In this document: piece after piece, positions 27,493-40,188 of the stretch | Layout of the letters: every line of letters begins with the position of its first letter | How positions within the stretch are numbered: the first letter of the stretch is position 1 | Origin: Zoogloea sp. | Lineage (GTDB): Bacteria > Pseudomonadota > Gammaproteobacteria > Burkholderiales > Rhodocyclaceae | Direction of reading: 5' to 3' | Length of the DNA stretch: 64,000 nucleotides | Assembly (NCBI GenBank): GCA_016703645.1 | Contig: JADJBR010000010.1 | Coordinates: forward strand, 620,001 to 684,000 | Notes under the pieces: generated by a model | The model's input: the letters and a program-made list of their open reading frames with translations, nothing else | Told to the model about the DNA's origin: nothing | The model's database searches: none | Position numbers and translations under genes: made by a program

Positions 27493-27795
27493 ATGTTCAA
27501 GAAGTTTGCCGCCCTCTATGCCCTGATCCGCAAGGATGCCGCCATCCTGTGGTATGCCCTGCGTCACCCGGCCCGGCCGGCCTGGCTGCGGCCTTCGGTG
27601 GCGATGATTGCCGTGTACTTGCTGTCGCCCATCGACCTGATTCCCGACGTGCTGCCGGTGATCGGCCTGGTGGACGATCTGGTGCTGATTCCGCTGCTGG
27701 TGGCCTGGCTGGTGCGCATGCTGCCGGAGGCTCTGCGGCGTGGTTACGCCGACGCCGCCCGCACCGTGGATGTGGTGCCGGTCAGGACCAGGTGA
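27493..27795 (+). CDS. DUF1232 (YkvA-like) membrane protein
   Basis: A 100-residue small membrane protein with the DUF1232 core AVYLLSPIDLIPDVLPVIGLVDDLVLIPLL, in which the PIDLIPD turn joins two hydrophobic helices. Function of the family is not established. The ATG follows CGGGAGACCTGCGCC. Its last 14 bp overlap the convergent response-regulator gene. Confidence 0.85.
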   Translation: MFKKFAALYALIRKDAAILWYALRHPARPAWLRPSVAMIAVYLLSPIDLIPDVLPVIGLVDDLVLIPLLVAWLVRMLPEALRRGYADAARTVDVVPVRTR

Positions 27796-28501
27796 CCGTG
27801 GCGGCCAGCAGGTAGCCGGCGCCGTACACCGTCTTGATGAGCTTGGCGTGCTGGGGGTTTTCCTCGAAGCGCCGGCGCAGACGGGAGATGCGCAGGTCGA
27901 TGCTGCGGTCCAGCGCCGAGACATCGCGCCCGCCCAGTAGCTGCTCGCGGGTGAGGATGTGGTTGGGATGGGCCAACAGCACCGACAGGAGCTGGGCCTC
28001 TGCGGTACTGAGGGTTTCCTGCTGACCCGAGGGGTTGGTGAGGGTGTTGCTGCCCGGCTCGAAACGCCAGCCGGCAAATTCGGCGATGCGCTGGGCCGGA
28101 TCGGCGGGCAGCACCACCGGCCCCGGGTAGCGGCGCAGGATGCTGCGCACCCGGGCGATCAGCTCGCGGGGCTCGAAGGGTTTCACCACGTAGTCATCGG
28201 CCCCCATTTCGAGGCCCATCACCCGGTCGTAGACGTCGCCACGGCCGGTGACTACCAGCAGGCCACAGGAGTGCTTGCCGCGCATCCGCTGGAGCACGGC
28301 CATGCCATCCATGTCGGGCAGGCCCAGATCGAGGACGACCAGGTCGGGGGCGCGGTGGCGCAGGCCATGGAAGAAGGCTTCGGCGGTGCGGAACAGCTCC
28401 GCCCGATAGCCGAATTTTTCCAGGGTGTCGGCGATGAGGCGGGCGATGGCCGCTTCATCTTCGACCACGTAGATGAGTTCGGGGCTGCGGGTGCTAGGCA
28501 T
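27782..28501 (-). CDS. OmpR-family response regulator
   Basis: A 239-residue two-component regulator: receiver domain (residues 8-122) with acidic pair ED near residue 14, phospho-acceptor Asp58 (VVLDLGLPDMDG) and K in VVKPFEP; then a winged-helix DNA-binding domain ending SIDLRISRLRRRFEENPQHA and VYGAGYLLA. The ATG at 28501 lies 16 bp after the hybrid kinase stop, so the two are co-transcribed. The partner kinase is the preceding gene; target genes are unknown. Confidence 0.92.
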   Translation of the reverse strand: MPSTRSPELIYVVEDEAAIARLIADTLEKFGYRAELFRTAEAFFHGLRHRAPDLVVLDLGLPDMDGMAVLQRMRGKHSCGLLVVTGRGDVYDRVMGLEMGADDYVVKPFEPRELIARVRSILRRYPGPVVLPADPAQRIAEFAGWRFEPGSNTLTNPSGQQETLSTAEAQLLSVLLAHPNHILTREQLLGGRDVSALDRSIDLRISRLRRRFEENPQHAKLIKTVYGAGYLLAATVTWS

Positions 28502-28517
28502 GGCGGCTTGGATTCCC

Positions 28518-30587
28518 TCAAGCCCCGAGCGGGCGCAGGGCCGCCAGCAGCTTGTCCCGGGAGAAGGGCTTGGCCAGCAGGGGCGGGCCGGGGTCCGGGT
28601 CGAGTCCGCCGGCATGGAAGCCGGACTCGGCAAAGCCGCTCATCAAGACCATGGGCAGATCCGGGCGGAAGCGCTTGACGAAGCGTGCCAGCGCCCGCCC
28701 GTCCATCACGCCGGGCATCACCACGTCGGAAATGACCAGGGCAATGGCCGGGATGTTCTCGACCATGTCGGCGGCTTCGGCACCGTTTTCGGCCTCGACC
28801 ACGGCGCAGCCGAGCTCGGCCAGTTGCATGCGTACCACGCTGCGCACATCGGCATCATCCTCGGCCAGCAGCACCAGCTTGCCGGCCAGGTCGGCGGCGT
28901 CCACCTCGCGGCCGGCCGGCAGGGCGGCTTCCGGCTGGGCCTCCTCGACCCGTGGCAGAAGCAGGGCCACCGTGGTGCCCCGGGCCTGGCGACTGCGGAT
29001 GCGCACGCCACCCCCCGATTGCTTGGTGAAGCCATACACCATGGACATCCCAAGGCCGCTGCCCATGCCGAACTGCTTGGTGGTGAAGAAGGGCTCGAAG
29101 ACCCGCGCCAGGGTGCTGCCGTCCATACCCATGCCGTTGTCGGTGACGGCGATCTGGACGTAATCGCCCGGGGGGACTTCAAGATCGGCCGCCGCGTGGA
29201 TGTTGAGGTGTTCGAGGGAGGATTCGATGCGCAGCTCGCCGCCGTTGGGCATGGCGTCGCGGGCGTTGAGGGCGAGATTGAGCAGGGCGTTCTCGAGCTG
29301 GTGGGCATCCACCATGGCCACCAGACAGGGCTCGCGGCTGGCCGTGCTGACGGCGATGGTGCTGGGCAGGGAACGGCGGATGAGCTTGGACATGCCCAGG
29401 ATCAGTTCATTGACCTCCACCGGCTTCGGCTCCAGGGGCTGGCGCCGGGCAAAACCCAGCAGCCGGCGGATCAGCTCGGCCCCCCGGTTGGCGGCGTGCA
29501 TGGCCGGTTCGACGAAATTCTCGGTAAGGGGGTCGTCGGGGTGATTTTCCTTGAGCGCCACCAGATTGCCGATGACCACCGTGAGCATGTTGTTGAAGTC
29601 GTGGGCCAGGCCGCCGGTGAGCTGGCCGATGGCCTCCATCTTCTGGGCCTGGGCCAGGGCGGCCTGGGTGCGGCGCTGCTCGGTGACATCCACCGAATGC
29701 ACATAGCCGCCCAGCACGGTGCCGTCGGGGGCGATGTCGGGTACCAGGGTGCTGCGGGCGCGGGCGGGATTGCCGTCGCGCCCGGTGAGCTGGTATTCGT
29801 AAGTGACCCGCTCGCCCGCCAGGGCCCGGGCCACATAAGGCTGCACCACTTCGAAGACTTCCTGCCCGACCACGTCCTGGATCTTGCGCCCTTCCACCTG
29901 ATCGGCCGACCAGCCGAACCATTCGGCATAGCCCTTGTTGGCGTAGCGGTAGGCCCATTCCCGGTCGAAGTAAGCGACGGCGGCGGGGATGGCATCGGTA
30001 ATCTCGCGCAGGCGCTGCTCGCTGCGGCGCAGGGCCTGGGTGATGGCCTTGTTGCTTTCGATGGCGGCCGTCAGCTCCTCGTTGGCCCGGGTCAGGGCCT
30101 CGGTGCGGGATTCGATGTGCTCCTCAAGCTCCGCCTGATGGCGCGCGATCTGCTCGGCCGCGTGGCGCTGGTCGGTGATGTCGGTGTAGACGGTGATGAA
30201 GCCCTGGTGAGGCAGCGGAAAACCACGAATGGAGAGGATGCGGCCATTGGGACGGATGCGCTCGGTCACATGGGGCTCGAAGCTCTTCGCCCGGGCCACC
30301 CGTTCGGCGACCTGCTGGGCCGGGTCTCCCGGGCCGTAGTCGCCGCGCTCGGCGTTGTAGCGGATGAACGCCTCGAAGGACACCCCCGGCCGGGCCAGCC
30401 CCTCGGGAAAATCCAGCAGACGCAGGAAGGCGGTGTTCCACGCCACCATGCGCAATTCGGCGTCGAACACGGTGACACCCTGATCCAGCAGATCAAGGCC
30501 TGCTCCCAGCATTTCCTGGTAGCGCCGTTCGGAGGACGGCTCGGCCTCCCCGACTGTCCCGCATGCTGATTGTTGGTGACCGTTCAT
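28518..30587 (-). CDS. Hybrid sensor histidine kinase with PAS domains and C-terminal receiver
   Basis: A 689-residue soluble sensor. Order: PAS-type domain (about 25-135), a coiled coil (140-190), a second PAS (about 190-305), HisKA with phospho-acceptor His329 in [11 protein letters not shown], HATPase with the N box [14 protein letters not shown] and [13 protein letters not shown], and a receiver with Asp621 (ISDVVMPG). No membrane segment is seen, so it senses a cytoplasmic signal, perhaps redox or a ligand bound by PAS. The ATG at 30587 has GCGGAGCAGCG in front. A phosphotransfer (HPt) protein that would link its receiver to the OmpR regulator is not in the window. Confidence 0.9.
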   Translation of the reverse strand: MNGHQQSACGTVGEAEPSSERRYQEMLGAGLDLLDQGVTVFDAELRMVAWNTAFLRLLDFPEGLARPGVSFEAFIRYNAERGDYGPGDPAQQVAERVARAKSFEPHVTERIRPNGRILSIRGFPLPHQGFITVYTDITDQRHAAEQIARHQAELEEHIESRTEALTRANEELTAAIESNKAITQALRRSEQRLREITDAIPAAVAYFDREWAYRYANKGYAEWFGWSADQVEGRKIQDVVGQEVFEVVQPYVARALAGERVTYEYQLTGRDGNPARARSTLVPDIAPDGTVLGGYVHSVDVTEQRRTQAALAQAQKMEAIGQLTGGLAHDFNNMLTVVIGNLVALKENHPDDPLTENFVEPAMHAANRGAELIRRLLGFARRQPLEPKPVEVNELILGMSKLIRRSLPSTIAVSTASREPCLVAMVDAHQLENALLNLALNARDAMPNGGELRIESSLEHLNIHAAADLEVPPGDYVQIAVTDNGMGMDGSTLARVFEPFFTTKQFGMGSGLGMSMVYGFTKQSGGGVRIRSRQARGTTVALLLPRVEEAQPEAALPAGREVDAADLAGKLVLLAEDDADVRSVVRMQLAELGCAVVEAENGAEAADMVENIPAIALVISDVVMPGVMDGRALARFVKRFRPDLPMVLMSGFAESGFHAGGLDPDPGPPLLAKPFSRDKLLAALRPLGA

Positions 30588-30675
30588 CGCTGCTCCGCAG
30601 TCCCGTTCCCTGTCCCTGATTCTAGCCATAGCCCGCCTCATCGAAGGACCTCGACAAGATTCAGTACATTTCCAG

Positions 30676-30694
30676 CAAAGTTCCGACAACTTTG
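30676..30694. promoter_or_regulatory. Palindrome upstream of the CoA ligase, operator candidate
   Basis: CAAAGTT-CCGAC-AACTTTG, a perfect 7-bp inverted repeat with a 5-bp centre, 115 bp before the start of the CoA ligase that opens the acyl-CoA oxidation block. The length suits a TetR- or GntR-type regulator, but none is encoded nearby. Confidence 0.45.
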
Positions 30695-30808
30695 TCTGCG
30701 AATCTTCGCCCCGATCCCCGGCAGTCCGTCACGGACGCCACAAAGGGGAAGGCCCCAGAGCCACCGCCTCAACAAAGTCGTGGCGTCAAAAGTCAGGAGG
30801 AGAAGAAG

Positions 30809-32449
30809 GTGTCGAACAACCCGTACGATCGCGGGCTGGACAAGTGTGCTGCCAACCATGTCCCGCTGTCGCCGCTGTCCTTTCTCGAGCGCACCGCGCA
30901 GATCTATCCCGACCGCCCCTCGGTGATCCACGGCGCGCGCCGCTTCACCTGGCGTGAAACCTACGCCCGCTGCCGTCGTCTGGCCAGTGCACTGGCATCC
31001 CGTGGCATCGGCCGCGGTGACACCGTGGCGGTGATGCTGCCCAATGTGCCGGCCATGGTCGAGGCCCACTTTGGTGTGCCCATGACCGGCGCCGTGCTCA
31101 ACACCCTCAATACCCGCCTCGACCCGGAGGCCATCGCCTTCATGCTCAGCCATGGCGAGGCCAAGGTGCTGATCACCGACCCGGAGTTCGCCGCCATCAT
31201 CGCCCCGGCGCTGGAACTGCTGGAAGGGCCGAAGCCCCTGGTGATTGACGCCCTGGACGCAGAGTACCCCGGCACCACCTGCCTGGGCGAAATCGAATAC
31301 GAGGACTTTCTGGCCAAGGCCGACCCGGAGTTCAAGTGGTCCCTGCCCGCCGACGAGTGGGACGCCATCGCCCTCAACTACACCTCGGGCACCACGGGTA
31401 ACCCAAAGGGGGTGGTCTTCCACCACCGGGGCGCCTACCTCAATTCGGCCTCCAACATCATCAGTTGGGGCATGCCCCAGCATGCGGTCTATCTGTGGAC
31501 CTTGCCCCTGTTCCACTGCAACGGCTGGTGCTTCGCCTGGACCCTGGCCGCCAACGCCGGCGTCAATGTGTGCCTGCGCAAGGTGGACGTGGCCCTGATC
31601 TACGAGCTGATCCGTGAGCACAAGGTGAGCCACTTCTGCGGCGCCCCCATCGTGCATGGCATGCTCATCAACGCCCCGGAAGGCCTGCGTGCCGGCATCG
31701 AGCACAAGGTGTCGGCCCTGATCGCCGGCGCTGCGCCCCCCGCCGCCATCATCGAAGGCATGGAGCGCATCGGCTTCGACATCACCCATGTGTATGGCCT
31801 GACCGAGACCTACGGCCCGGCCTCGGTGTGTGCCAAACACCCCGAATGGGACGCCCTGCCCATCGCCCAGCGCGCCGAACGCAACGCCCGTCAGGGGGTG
31901 CGCTACCACATGCAGGAAGCCATCACCGTGCTCGACCCGCAGACCATGGAGCCCGTGCCCGCCGATGGCGAGACCATGGGCGAGATCATGTTCCGCGGCA
32001 ACCTGGTGATGAAGGGCTACCTGAAGAACGAGAAGGCCACCGAGGAAGCCTTTGCCGGCGGCTGGTTCCACACCGGCGACCTCGCAGTGCTGCATCCGGA
32101 CGGCTACGTGAAGATCAAGGACCGCTCCAAGGACGTGATCATCTCGGGCGGTGAAAACATTTCGTCCCTCGAAGTGGAAGACGTGCTGTACCGCCACCCC
32201 GCCGTGATGACCGCCGCCGTGGTGGCCAGGCCCGACGAGAAATGGGGCGAGGTGCCGGCCGCCTACATCGAAATCAAGGAAGACGCCAAGGTGACGGTGG
32301 AAGACATCATCGCCCACTGCCGTGAGCACCTGGCCCGTTACAAGGTGCCCAAGCACGTGGAGTTCTGCGTGCTGCCCAAGACGTCCACCGGAAAGATCCA
32401 GAAGTTCGTGCTGCGCCAGCAGGCCAAGTCGGCCTCGGCCATTGAGTAA
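30809..32449 (+). CDS. Acyl-CoA synthetase (AMP-forming)
   Basis: A 546-residue acid:CoA ligase of the ANL superfamily. ATP-binding YTSGTTGNPKG is at about residues 191-201, followed by VYGLTETYGPAS, the hinge DGYVKIKDRSKDVIISGGEN and the C-terminal lysine region KTSTGKIQKFVLR. The start is taken as GTG at 30809, preceded by AGGAGGAGAAGAA, giving the family N-terminus VSNNPYDRGLDKCAANHVPL; in-frame codons farther upstream lack such a site. It is the first of a plus-strand series with etfBA, acyl-CoA dehydrogenase and ETF-QO, which points to oxidation of the acid it activates. Confidence 0.9.
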   Translation: MSNNPYDRGLDKCAANHVPLSPLSFLERTAQIYPDRPSVIHGARRFTWRETYARCRRLASALASRGIGRGDTVAVMLPNVPAMVEAHFGVPMTGAVLNTLNTRLDPEAIAFMLSHGEAKVLITDPEFAAIIAPALELLEGPKPLVIDALDAEYPGTTCLGEIEYEDFLAKADPEFKWSLPADEWDAIALNYTSGTTGNPKGVVFHHRGAYLNSASNIISWGMPQHAVYLWTLPLFHCNGWCFAWTLAANAGVNVCLRKVDVALIYELIREHKVSHFCGAPIVHGMLINAPEGLRAGIEHKVSALIAGAAPPAAIIEGMERIGFDITHVYGLTETYGPASVCAKHPEWDALPIAQRAERNARQGVRYHMQEAITVLDPQTMEPVPADGETMGEIMFRGNLVMKGYLKNEKATEEAFAGGWFHTGDLAVLHPDGYVKIKDRSKDVIISGGENISSLEVEDVLYRHPAVMTAAVVARPDEKWGEVPAAYIEIKEDAKVTVEDIIAHCREHLARYKVPKHVEFCVLPKTSTGKIQKFVLRQQAKSASAIE

Positions 32450-32470
32450 TACAACGGAGACCACAAGACC

Positions 32471-33220
32471 ATGAAGATTCTCGTACCCATCAAGCGGGTC
32501 GTCGATTACAACGTCAAGATCCGCGTGAAGGCCGACCAGAGCGGCGTCGAGCTGGCCAACGTGAAGATGGCCATGAACCCCTTCGACGAAATTGCCGTGG
32601 AAGAAGCCGTGCGCCTGAAGGAAGCCGGCAAGGCCACCGAGGTGGTGGCCGTGTCCGCCGGTGTCGCCCAGTGCCAGGAGACCCTGCGCACCGCCATGGC
32701 CATCGGCGCCGACCGGGGCATCCTCATCGAGTCCGACGCCGACCTGCAGCCCCTGGCCGTGGCCAAGCTGCTCAAGGCCGTGGTGGACAAGGAACAGCCC
32801 ACCCTGGTGGTGCTGGGCAAGCAGGCCATCGACGACGACTCCAACCAGACCGGCCAGATGCTCGCCGCCCTGCTCGGCTGGCCCCAGGCCACCTTCGCCT
32901 CCAAGGTCGAAGTGGCCGGCGACAAGGTGCAGGTCACCCGCGAGATCGACGGCGGCCTGGAGACCCTCGCCCTGCCCCTGCCCGCGGTGATCACCACCGA
33001 CCTGCGCCTCAACGAGCCGCGCTACGCCACCCTGCCCAACATCATGAAGGCCAAGAAGAAGCCGCTCGACACCCTCAAGCCGGCCGACCTGGGCGTGGAT
33101 GTGACACCCCGCCTCACCACCCTCAAGGTGGTGGAACCGGCCGCGCGCAGTGCCGGGGTGAAGGTGGCCGACGTGGCCCAGTTGATTGAAAAGCTGAAGA
33201 ACGAAGCAAAGGTGATCTGA
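32471..33220 (+). CDS. etfB: Electron transfer flavoprotein beta subunit
   Basis: A 249-residue EtfB ([20 protein letters not shown] at the start). EtfAB takes electrons from acyl-CoA dehydrogenases and passes them to ETF:quinone oxidoreductase. The AMP-binding region [20 protein letters not shown] and the recognition-loop segment [17 protein letters not shown] are both present. It lies 21 bp after the CoA ligase and 2 bp before etfA. Confidence 0.96.
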   Translation: MKILVPIKRVVDYNVKIRVKADQSGVELANVKMAMNPFDEIAVEEAVRLKEAGKATEVVAVSAGVAQCQETLRTAMAIGADRGILIESDADLQPLAVAKLLKAVVDKEQPTLVVLGKQAIDDDSNQTGQMLAALLGWPQATFASKVEVAGDKVQVTREIDGGLETLALPLPAVITTDLRLNEPRYATLPNIMKAKKKPLDTLKPADLGVDVTPRLTTLKVVEPAARSAGVKVADVAQLIEKLKNEAKVI

Positions 33221-33222
33221 TC

Positions 33223-34158
33223 ATGAGCATCCTCGTCATTGCCGAACACGACAACGCCAACCTCAAGGGCGCCACCCTCAACACCGTTTCCGCCGCCGCC
33301 AAGCTGGGCGCAGCCATCGATGTGCTGGTGGCCGGCGCCGGTTGCGGCGCTGCCGCCGAGGCCGCATCCAAGCTGGCCGGCGTGGCCAAGGTGAAGGTGG
33401 CCGATGCCGCCGCCTATGCCGAGCAAGGCGCCGAGAACGTGGCCGCGCTGCTGGTGGAGGTGATCAAGACCGGCGGCTACAGCCACGTGCTGGCACCCGC
33501 CACCACCTTCGGCAAGAACATCCTGCCCCGCGTCGCCGCCCTGCTGGATGTGGCCCAGATCTCCGAGATCGTGGCCATCGAATCGGCCGACACTTTCGTG
33601 CGCCCCATCTACGCCGGCAACGCCCTGGCCACCGTCAAGTCGTCCGACGCCATCAAGGTCATCACCGTGCGCACCACCGCCTTCGATGCGGTTGCAGCGG
33701 GTGGCGCCGCCCCCGTGGAAAGCATTGCCGCCGGCCCCGACCTGGGCCAGAGCAAGCTGGTCGGGCGCGAACTGACCGTCTCCGCCCGCCCCGAGCTGGG
33801 CGCCGCCAAGATCATCGTCTCCGGTGGCCGCGGCCTCGGCAGCGGTGACAACTACCGCGCCGTGCTGGAACCCCTCGCCGACAAGCTCTCCGCCGCCATG
33901 GGCGCCTCCCGCGCCGCAGTGGATGCGGGCTTCGTGCCCAATGACTACCAGGTGGGCCAGACCGGCAAGATCGTCGCCCCGCAGCTCTACATCGCGGTGG
34001 GCATCTCGGGCGCCATCCAGCATCTGGCCGGCATGAAGGATTCCAAGGTGATCGTGGCCATCAACAAGGACCCCGAAGCCCCGATCTTCCAGGTGGCCGA
34101 CTACGGCCTGGTGGCAGATCTCTTCGAGGCCGTACCCCAGCTGGTGTCCGCCCTCTGA
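33223..34158 (+). CDS. etfA: Electron transfer flavoprotein alpha subunit
   Basis: A 311-residue EtfA. The C-terminal FAD domain is recognisable by [13 protein letters not shown], the stretch [20 protein letters not shown] and [19 protein letters not shown]. Works with EtfB as a heterodimer in the cytoplasm. A strong hairpin follows directly after its stop. Confidence 0.96.
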   Translation: MSILVIAEHDNANLKGATLNTVSAAAKLGAAIDVLVAGAGCGAAAEAASKLAGVAKVKVADAAAYAEQGAENVAALLVEVIKTGGYSHVLAPATTFGKNILPRVAALLDVAQISEIVAIESADTFVRPIYAGNALATVKSSDAIKVITVRTTAFDAVAAGGAAPVESIAAGPDLGQSKLVGRELTVSARPELGAAKIIVSGGRGLGSGDNYRAVLEPLADKLSAAMGASRAAVDAGFVPNDYQVGQTGKIVAPQLYIAVGISGAIQHLAGMKDSKVIVAINKDPEAPIFQVADYGLVADLFEAVPQLVSAL

Positions 34159-34163
34159 TCTTC

Positions 34164-34193
34164 CCGGGGGGTCGAATCCATTCGCCCCCCCGG
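34164..34193 (+). terminator. Hairpin after etfA
   Basis: CCGGGGGG-t-CGAAT (34164-34177) pairs with ATTCG-CCCCCCCGG (34180-34193), a long stem with one bulged base. It lies 5 bp after the etfA stop and 100 bp before the acyl-CoA dehydrogenase. No T run follows, so it may only weaken or stabilise the message. Confidence 0.5.
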
Positions 34194-34292
34194 ACGCTGA
34201 AAACCGGCACGTCGAGGATCAAGCGCCTGGTCGAGTGAATTCGACGCCACGCCCTTGATGCGCCCCCAAACCGAATTCGCAAGGAGCATCCC

Positions 34293-36083
<1,791 letters not shown>

Positions 36084-36101
36084 CGAAGCACGAATAAACC
36101 T

Positions 36102-36203
36102 GCTGCACGACCCGATCTCGCAACTGCAGCGCTCACCGTACGCATGTACGGTTGCGCTCCTGGTTGCGACCTCGGGCCGCTCGCTACGGTTTCTTCGCGC
36201 TCC
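36102..36203 (-). repeat. Structured interspersed repeat, copy 2
   Basis: The inverted-orientation match of the element at 4985-5088. Stem positions 36112-36124 pair with 36163-36175 (11 of 13), and the inner hairpin 36136-36141 pairs perfectly with 36146-36151. It sits between the acyl-CoA dehydrogenase stop and the ETF-QO start. Confidence 0.7.
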
Positions 36204-36248
36204 GTCTGGTGAATGTACGACTTGATAGCAACAACGGAGACAGCAGCA

Positions 36249-37880
36249 ATGACGCGTGAAGCGATGGAATACGACGTGGTGATCGTCGGCGCCGGCCCCT
36301 CGGGCCTCTCCGCCGCGATCCGCCTGAAGCAACTGGCCGAGAAGGCCGGCACGGAGCTTTCAGTGTGCGTCGTGGAGAAGGGCTCCGAGGTGGGTGCCCA
36401 CATCCTGTCCGGCGCCGTCATCGAGCCGCGCGCGCTGGAAGAACTGTTCCCCGACTGGAGGGAGCGCGGCGCGCCGCTGAACACCCCGGTAAACGCGGAC
36501 CGCTTCCTGTTCCTGACCACCGAAAAAGCCTACAAGCTGCCCACCCCGCCGCAAATGCACAACGACGGCAACTTCATTGTCAGCCTGGGCAATGTGGTGC
36601 GCTGGCTGGGCGAGCAGGCCGAAGCCCTGGGGGTCGAGATCTATCCCGGCTTCGCAGCGTCCGAGGTGCTCTACCACGAGGACGGCTCGGTAAAGGGCAT
36701 CGCCACTGGCGACATGGGTGTGGAGCGCAACGGCGAGCCCGGCCCCAACTACCAGCCCGGCATCGAACTGCATGCCCGCCAGACCGTCTTCTCCGAAGGC
36801 TGCCGGGGCTCCCTCACCAAGGGCCTGTTCGGCAAGTTCAACCTGCGTGAAGGTGTCGACCCGCAGACCTACGGCATCGGCATCAAGGAGCTGTGGGAGG
36901 TGCGCCCCGAGGTGCACCAGCAGGGCCTGACCCTGCACACCGTGGGCTGGCCGCTCACCACCGACGTGTACGGCGGCTCCTTCCTGTATCACCTGGAGAA
37001 CAACCAGGTGGCTGTCGGCTTCGTGGTCGGGCTGGACTACGCCAACCCGCACCTGTCGCCCTACGAGGAGTTCCAGCGCTTCAAGACCCACCCGGAGATC
37101 CGCAAGTTCTTCGAAGGTGGGCGGCGCATTGCGTATGGTGCCCGGGCCCTCAACGAAGGCGGCTACCAGTCGGTACCCCGGCTCACTTTCCCTGGCGGCC
37201 TGCTGATCGGCGACACCGCGGGCTTCCTCAACGTGCCCAAGGTCAAGGGCACCCACATGGCCATGAAGTCGGGCATCGAAGCCGCCGAGGCCCTGTTTGC
37301 CCATCTCGGGGCCGAAGCGCAGGTCGGCCACGAGGTCATCGGCTACCCCGAGCGTCTCAAGCAGAGCTGGCTGTGGGACGAACTCCGCGAAGTGCGCAAC
37401 ATCCGCCCGAGCTTCCGCTGGGGCCTGTTGGGCGGTATCGCCTACAGCGCCATCGACACCTACGTGCTGAAAGGCCGGGCGCCCTGGACCCTTCACCATC
37501 ACGCAGACCACACCCAGCTGAAGAAGGCATCGGAATGCGCCCCCATCGCGTATCCAAAACCCGACGGCAAGATCAGCTTCGACCGCCTGTCATCGGTGTT
37601 CATCTCGGCCACCAACCACGTGGAAGAGCAGCCCTGCCACCTGCGCCTGAAGGATGCGTCGGTACCCATCAGCGTCAACCTGTCCCTCTACAACGCCCCG
37701 GAGACCCGCTATTGCCCGGCCGGCGTGTACGAAATCGTCGAGGACCCGAGCGGGCCGCGCATGCAGATCAACGCCCAGAACTGCCTGCACTGCAAGACCT
37801 GTGACATCAAGGACCCCACCCAGAACATCAACTGGGCCGTACCCGAAGGGGGCGGTGGCCCGAACTACCCGAACATGTAA
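36249..37880 (+). CDS. Electron transfer flavoprotein:ubiquinone oxidoreductase
   Basis: A 543-residue membrane-associated flavoprotein that passes electrons from reduced ETF to ubiquinone. The FAD-binding motif [20 protein letters not shown] is at the N-terminus; [20 protein letters not shown] in the middle; and the C-terminal 4Fe-4S cluster ligands are in YCPAGVYE and [19 protein letters not shown]. The start was placed at 36249 because GGAGACAGCAGCA precedes it, rather than at the in-frame ATG 36213. It completes the chain CoA ligase, EtfBA, acyl-CoA dehydrogenase, quinone. Confidence 0.95.
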   Translation: MTREAMEYDVVIVGAGPSGLSAAIRLKQLAEKAGTELSVCVVEKGSEVGAHILSGAVIEPRALEELFPDWRERGAPLNTPVNADRFLFLTTEKAYKLPTPPQMHNDGNFIVSLGNVVRWLGEQAEALGVEIYPGFAASEVLYHEDGSVKGIATGDMGVERNGEPGPNYQPGIELHARQTVFSEGCRGSLTKGLFGKFNLREGVDPQTYGIGIKELWEVRPEVHQQGLTLHTVGWPLTTDVYGGSFLYHLENNQVAVGFVVGLDYANPHLSPYEEFQRFKTHPEIRKFFEGGRRIAYGARALNEGGYQSVPRLTFPGGLLIGDTAGFLNVPKVKGTHMAMKSGIEAAEALFAHLGAEAQVGHEVIGYPERLKQSWLWDELREVRNIRPSFRWGLLGGIAYSAIDTYVLKGRAPWTLHHHADHTQLKKASECAPIAYPKPDGKISFDRLSSVFISATNHVEEQPCHLRLKDASVPISVNLSLYNAPETRYCPAGVYEIVEDPSGPRMQINAQNCLHCKTCDIKDPTQNINWAVPEGGGGPNYPNM

Positions 37881-37971
37881 ATCGCATGTAGCAAGAACCG
37901 GGGAGGAGAACAGCACTCACCCCGAGACCATAACCATATAAAGAATCTTCAACCACCTTTCCGGAGGAATC

Positions 37972-38283
37972 ATGTCAGCGGATATCTACAAGAAAGTGCG
38001 GGCCAACCCCCGCTTTGCCGAGCTGGAGGGCAAGCGCAGCCGCTTTGCCTACCTGCTCACAGCCATTGTTATGGCGTCCTACTACGGGATGATGGCGCTT
38101 GTGGCCTTCGCGCCCGAGGTGCTGCGCACCCCCATTTCCGAGGGCGGCATGCTCACCATCGGCGTACCCATCGGCGCCGCCATCATCATCGGCTCCTGGC
38201 TGCTGACCGGCTGGTTCGTCAGCCGCTCCAACGGCGAATTCGACCAGATGAACAACGAGATCGTCCGGGAGGCCTCCAAGTGA
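37972..38283 (+). CDS. DUF485 membrane protein
   Basis: A 103-residue protein with two hydrophobic helices, of the YjcH family that always goes with ActP-type acetate symporters. Starts with the typical [20 protein letters not shown]. Its function is thought to be accessory to the symporter. The ribosome site CCGGAGGAATC is strong, and the last 4 bp overlap the actP GTG start. Confidence 0.9.
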   Translation: MSADIYKKVRANPRFAELEGKRSRFAYLLTAIVMASYYGMMALVAFAPEVLRTPISEGGMLTIGVPIGAAIIIGSWLLTGWFVSRSNGEFDQMNNEIVREASK

Positions 38284-39950
38284 TCAACCGCAAACACCTC
38301 ATCGGTGCCGCCTTGCTGGCCCTGGCCGGCGCAGGCGCCTACGCTGCCGACGCCGTCGGTGCAGCCCAGAAGCAACCGCTCAATCTCACCGCCATCGGGA
38401 TGTTCTTCATCTTCGTGGTGGCGACCATGGGCATCACCTACTGGGCGGCCAGCCGCACCAAATCCACCGCCGACTTCTACACTGCCGGCGGCGGCATCAC
38501 CGGCTTCCAGAACGGCCTGGCCATTGCCGGTGACTACATGTCGGCCGCCACCCTGCTGGGTCTTTCGGCACTCACCTTCTCGAAGGGTCTGGACGGCTTC
38601 ATCTACGCCATCGGCTTCTTCGTCGGCTGGCCGGTGATCCTCTTCCTGATGGCGGAACGCCTGCGCAACCTGGGCAAGTTCACCTTCGCCGACATCGCCT
38701 CCTACCGCCTCGACCAGGGCACCATCCGTACCTTCGCAGCCTTTGGCTCGCTGACGGTGGTGTGCTTCTACCTGATCGTGCAGATGGTCGGCGCCGGCCA
38801 GCTCATCAAACTGCTGTTCGGCCTCGACTACGCCACCGCCGTGGTCGTGGTGGGCGTGCTGATGGTGATCTATGTGACCTTCGGCGGCATGATCGCCACC
38901 ACCTGGGTGCAGATCATCAAGGCCTGCCTGATGCTCTTCGGCGGCACCGTGCTGCTCTTCCTGTCCATGAGCCAGTTCGGCTTCAGCCTGGAAGAAGTCG
39001 CGAAGAAGGCTGTTGAAGTGCACAAGGACGGCATCAAGATCATGGGCCCCGGCTCCCTGATGGCCGACCCGGTCACCGCCGTGTCCCTGTCCCTGGGTCT
39101 GGTTTTCGGCACCGCCGGCCTGCCCCACATCATGATGCGCTTCTTCACCGTGCCGAATGCCAAGGAAGCCCGCAAGAGCGTCTTCGTGGCCAGCGGCTGC
39201 ATCGGCTACTTCTTCATGGTGGTGTGTGCCCTGGGCCTGATCGCCATCACCATCGTCGGCACCAACCCGGAGTTCTATGAAGGCGGAGTGGTCGGCGGCA
39301 AGATCATCGGCGGCGGCAACATGCCGGTGATGCACCTGTCCAAGGCCGTCGGCGGCAACCTGTTCCTCGGCTTCATGTCTGCCGTGGCCTTCGCCACCAT
39401 CCTGGCGGTGGTGTCCGGTCTGGCTCTGGCCGGCGCATCGGCCATCGCCCACGACATCTACGCCCGGGTGATCTGCAAGGGCTCCGCCACCGAAACCCAG
39501 GAAATGCGTGTCTCCAAGATCGCCACCATTGGCCTCGGCATCGTCGCCGTGCTGCTGGGCATCCTGTTCGAGAAGCAGAATATCGCCTTCCTCGTCGGCC
39601 TGACCTTCGGCATCGCCGCCTCCACCAACTTCCCGATCCTGATCCTGTCCATGTATTGGCGTGGCCTCACGACCCGCGGCGCGCTGCTGGGCGGTCTGGC
39701 CGGCCTGATCTCGGCGGTGACCTTCGTGGTGCTGTCCAAGGCCGTATGGGTGGTGGTGCTGGGCAATGCGCAAGCCATCTTCCCGTACGAGCAGCCGGCT
39801 CTGTTCTCGATGCCGCTGGCCTTCTTCTTCACCTGGCTGTTCTCGGTCACCGACTCGAGCGCCCGGGCCAAGATCGACAAGGCAGGCTTCGACGACCAGT
39901 ACGTGCGTTCCCAGACCGGCATCGGCGCCGCCAGCGCCAGCGCCCACTGA
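38280..39950 (+). CDS. actP: Cation/acetate symporter ActP (sodium:solute symporter family)
   Basis: A 556-residue inner-membrane symporter, importing acetate or another short monocarboxylate. It begins with a signal-like segment ([20 protein letters not shown]), then about 13 membrane helices; family marks include [40 protein letters not shown] and [19 protein letters not shown] start overlapping the DUF485 stop (GTGA). Uptake of a short acid next to an acyl-CoA oxidation block is coherent, but shared regulation is not shown. Confidence 0.92.
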   Translation: MINRKHLIGAALLALAGAGAYAADAVGAAQKQPLNLTAIGMFFIFVVATMGITYWAASRTKSTADFYTAGGGITGFQNGLAIAGDYMSAATLLGLSALTFSKGLDGFIYAIGFFVGWPVILFLMAERLRNLGKFTFADIASYRLDQGTIRTFAAFGSLTVVCFYLIVQMVGAGQLIKLLFGLDYATAVVVVGVLMVIYVTFGGMIATTWVQIIKACLMLFGGTVLLFLSMSQFGFSLEEVAKKAVEVHKDGIKIMGPGSLMADPVTAVSLSLGLVFGTAGLPHIMMRFFTVPNAKEARKSVFVASGCIGYFFMVVCALGLIAITIVGTNPEFYEGGVVGGKIIGGGNMPVMHLSKAVGGNLFLGFMSAVAFATILAVVSGLALAGASAIAHDIYARVICKGSATETQEMRVSKIATIGLGIVAVLLGILFEKQNIAFLVGLTFGIAASTNFPILILSMYWRGLTTRGALLGGLAGLISAVTFVVLSKAVWVVVLGNAQAIFPYEQPALFSMPLAFFFTWLFSVTDSSARAKIDKAGFDDQYVRSQTGIGAASASAH

Positions 39951-39992
39951 GGCACGACACAAGTCTTACCTTCCTCCCCCTCGAGGAACTTT

Positions 39993-40020
39993 CGGGCGCC
40001 CACGGGCGCCCGCTTTTTTT
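39993..40020 (+). terminator. Rho-independent terminator after actP
   Basis: CGGGCGCC (39993-40000) pairs with GGCGCCCG (40005-40012), 4-nt loop, followed by a run of seven T. It closes the long plus-strand series. The remaining ~170 bp before the next gene show nothing recognisable. Confidence 0.85.
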
Positions 40021-40188
40021 GGCGCTCCGGCCGCAGCACACGCACCGACCAATGGGCCAAGCGGACGCAGCCGCCCCTGAACAGGCGCGGCATTGAATTG
40101 GGGAGAACGCGGAAAAAGGTGTTAGCGGGACACCGAATGATGACCCGCCGAGGGGGGAACGCCCCCTGCCCCGCTCACGGGACGAGAA

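Noticed and set aside
30638-32464. 608-codon minus-strand open frame opposite the second CoA ligase
   Set aside because: Antisense shadow; the plus-strand ligase accounts for the conservation.
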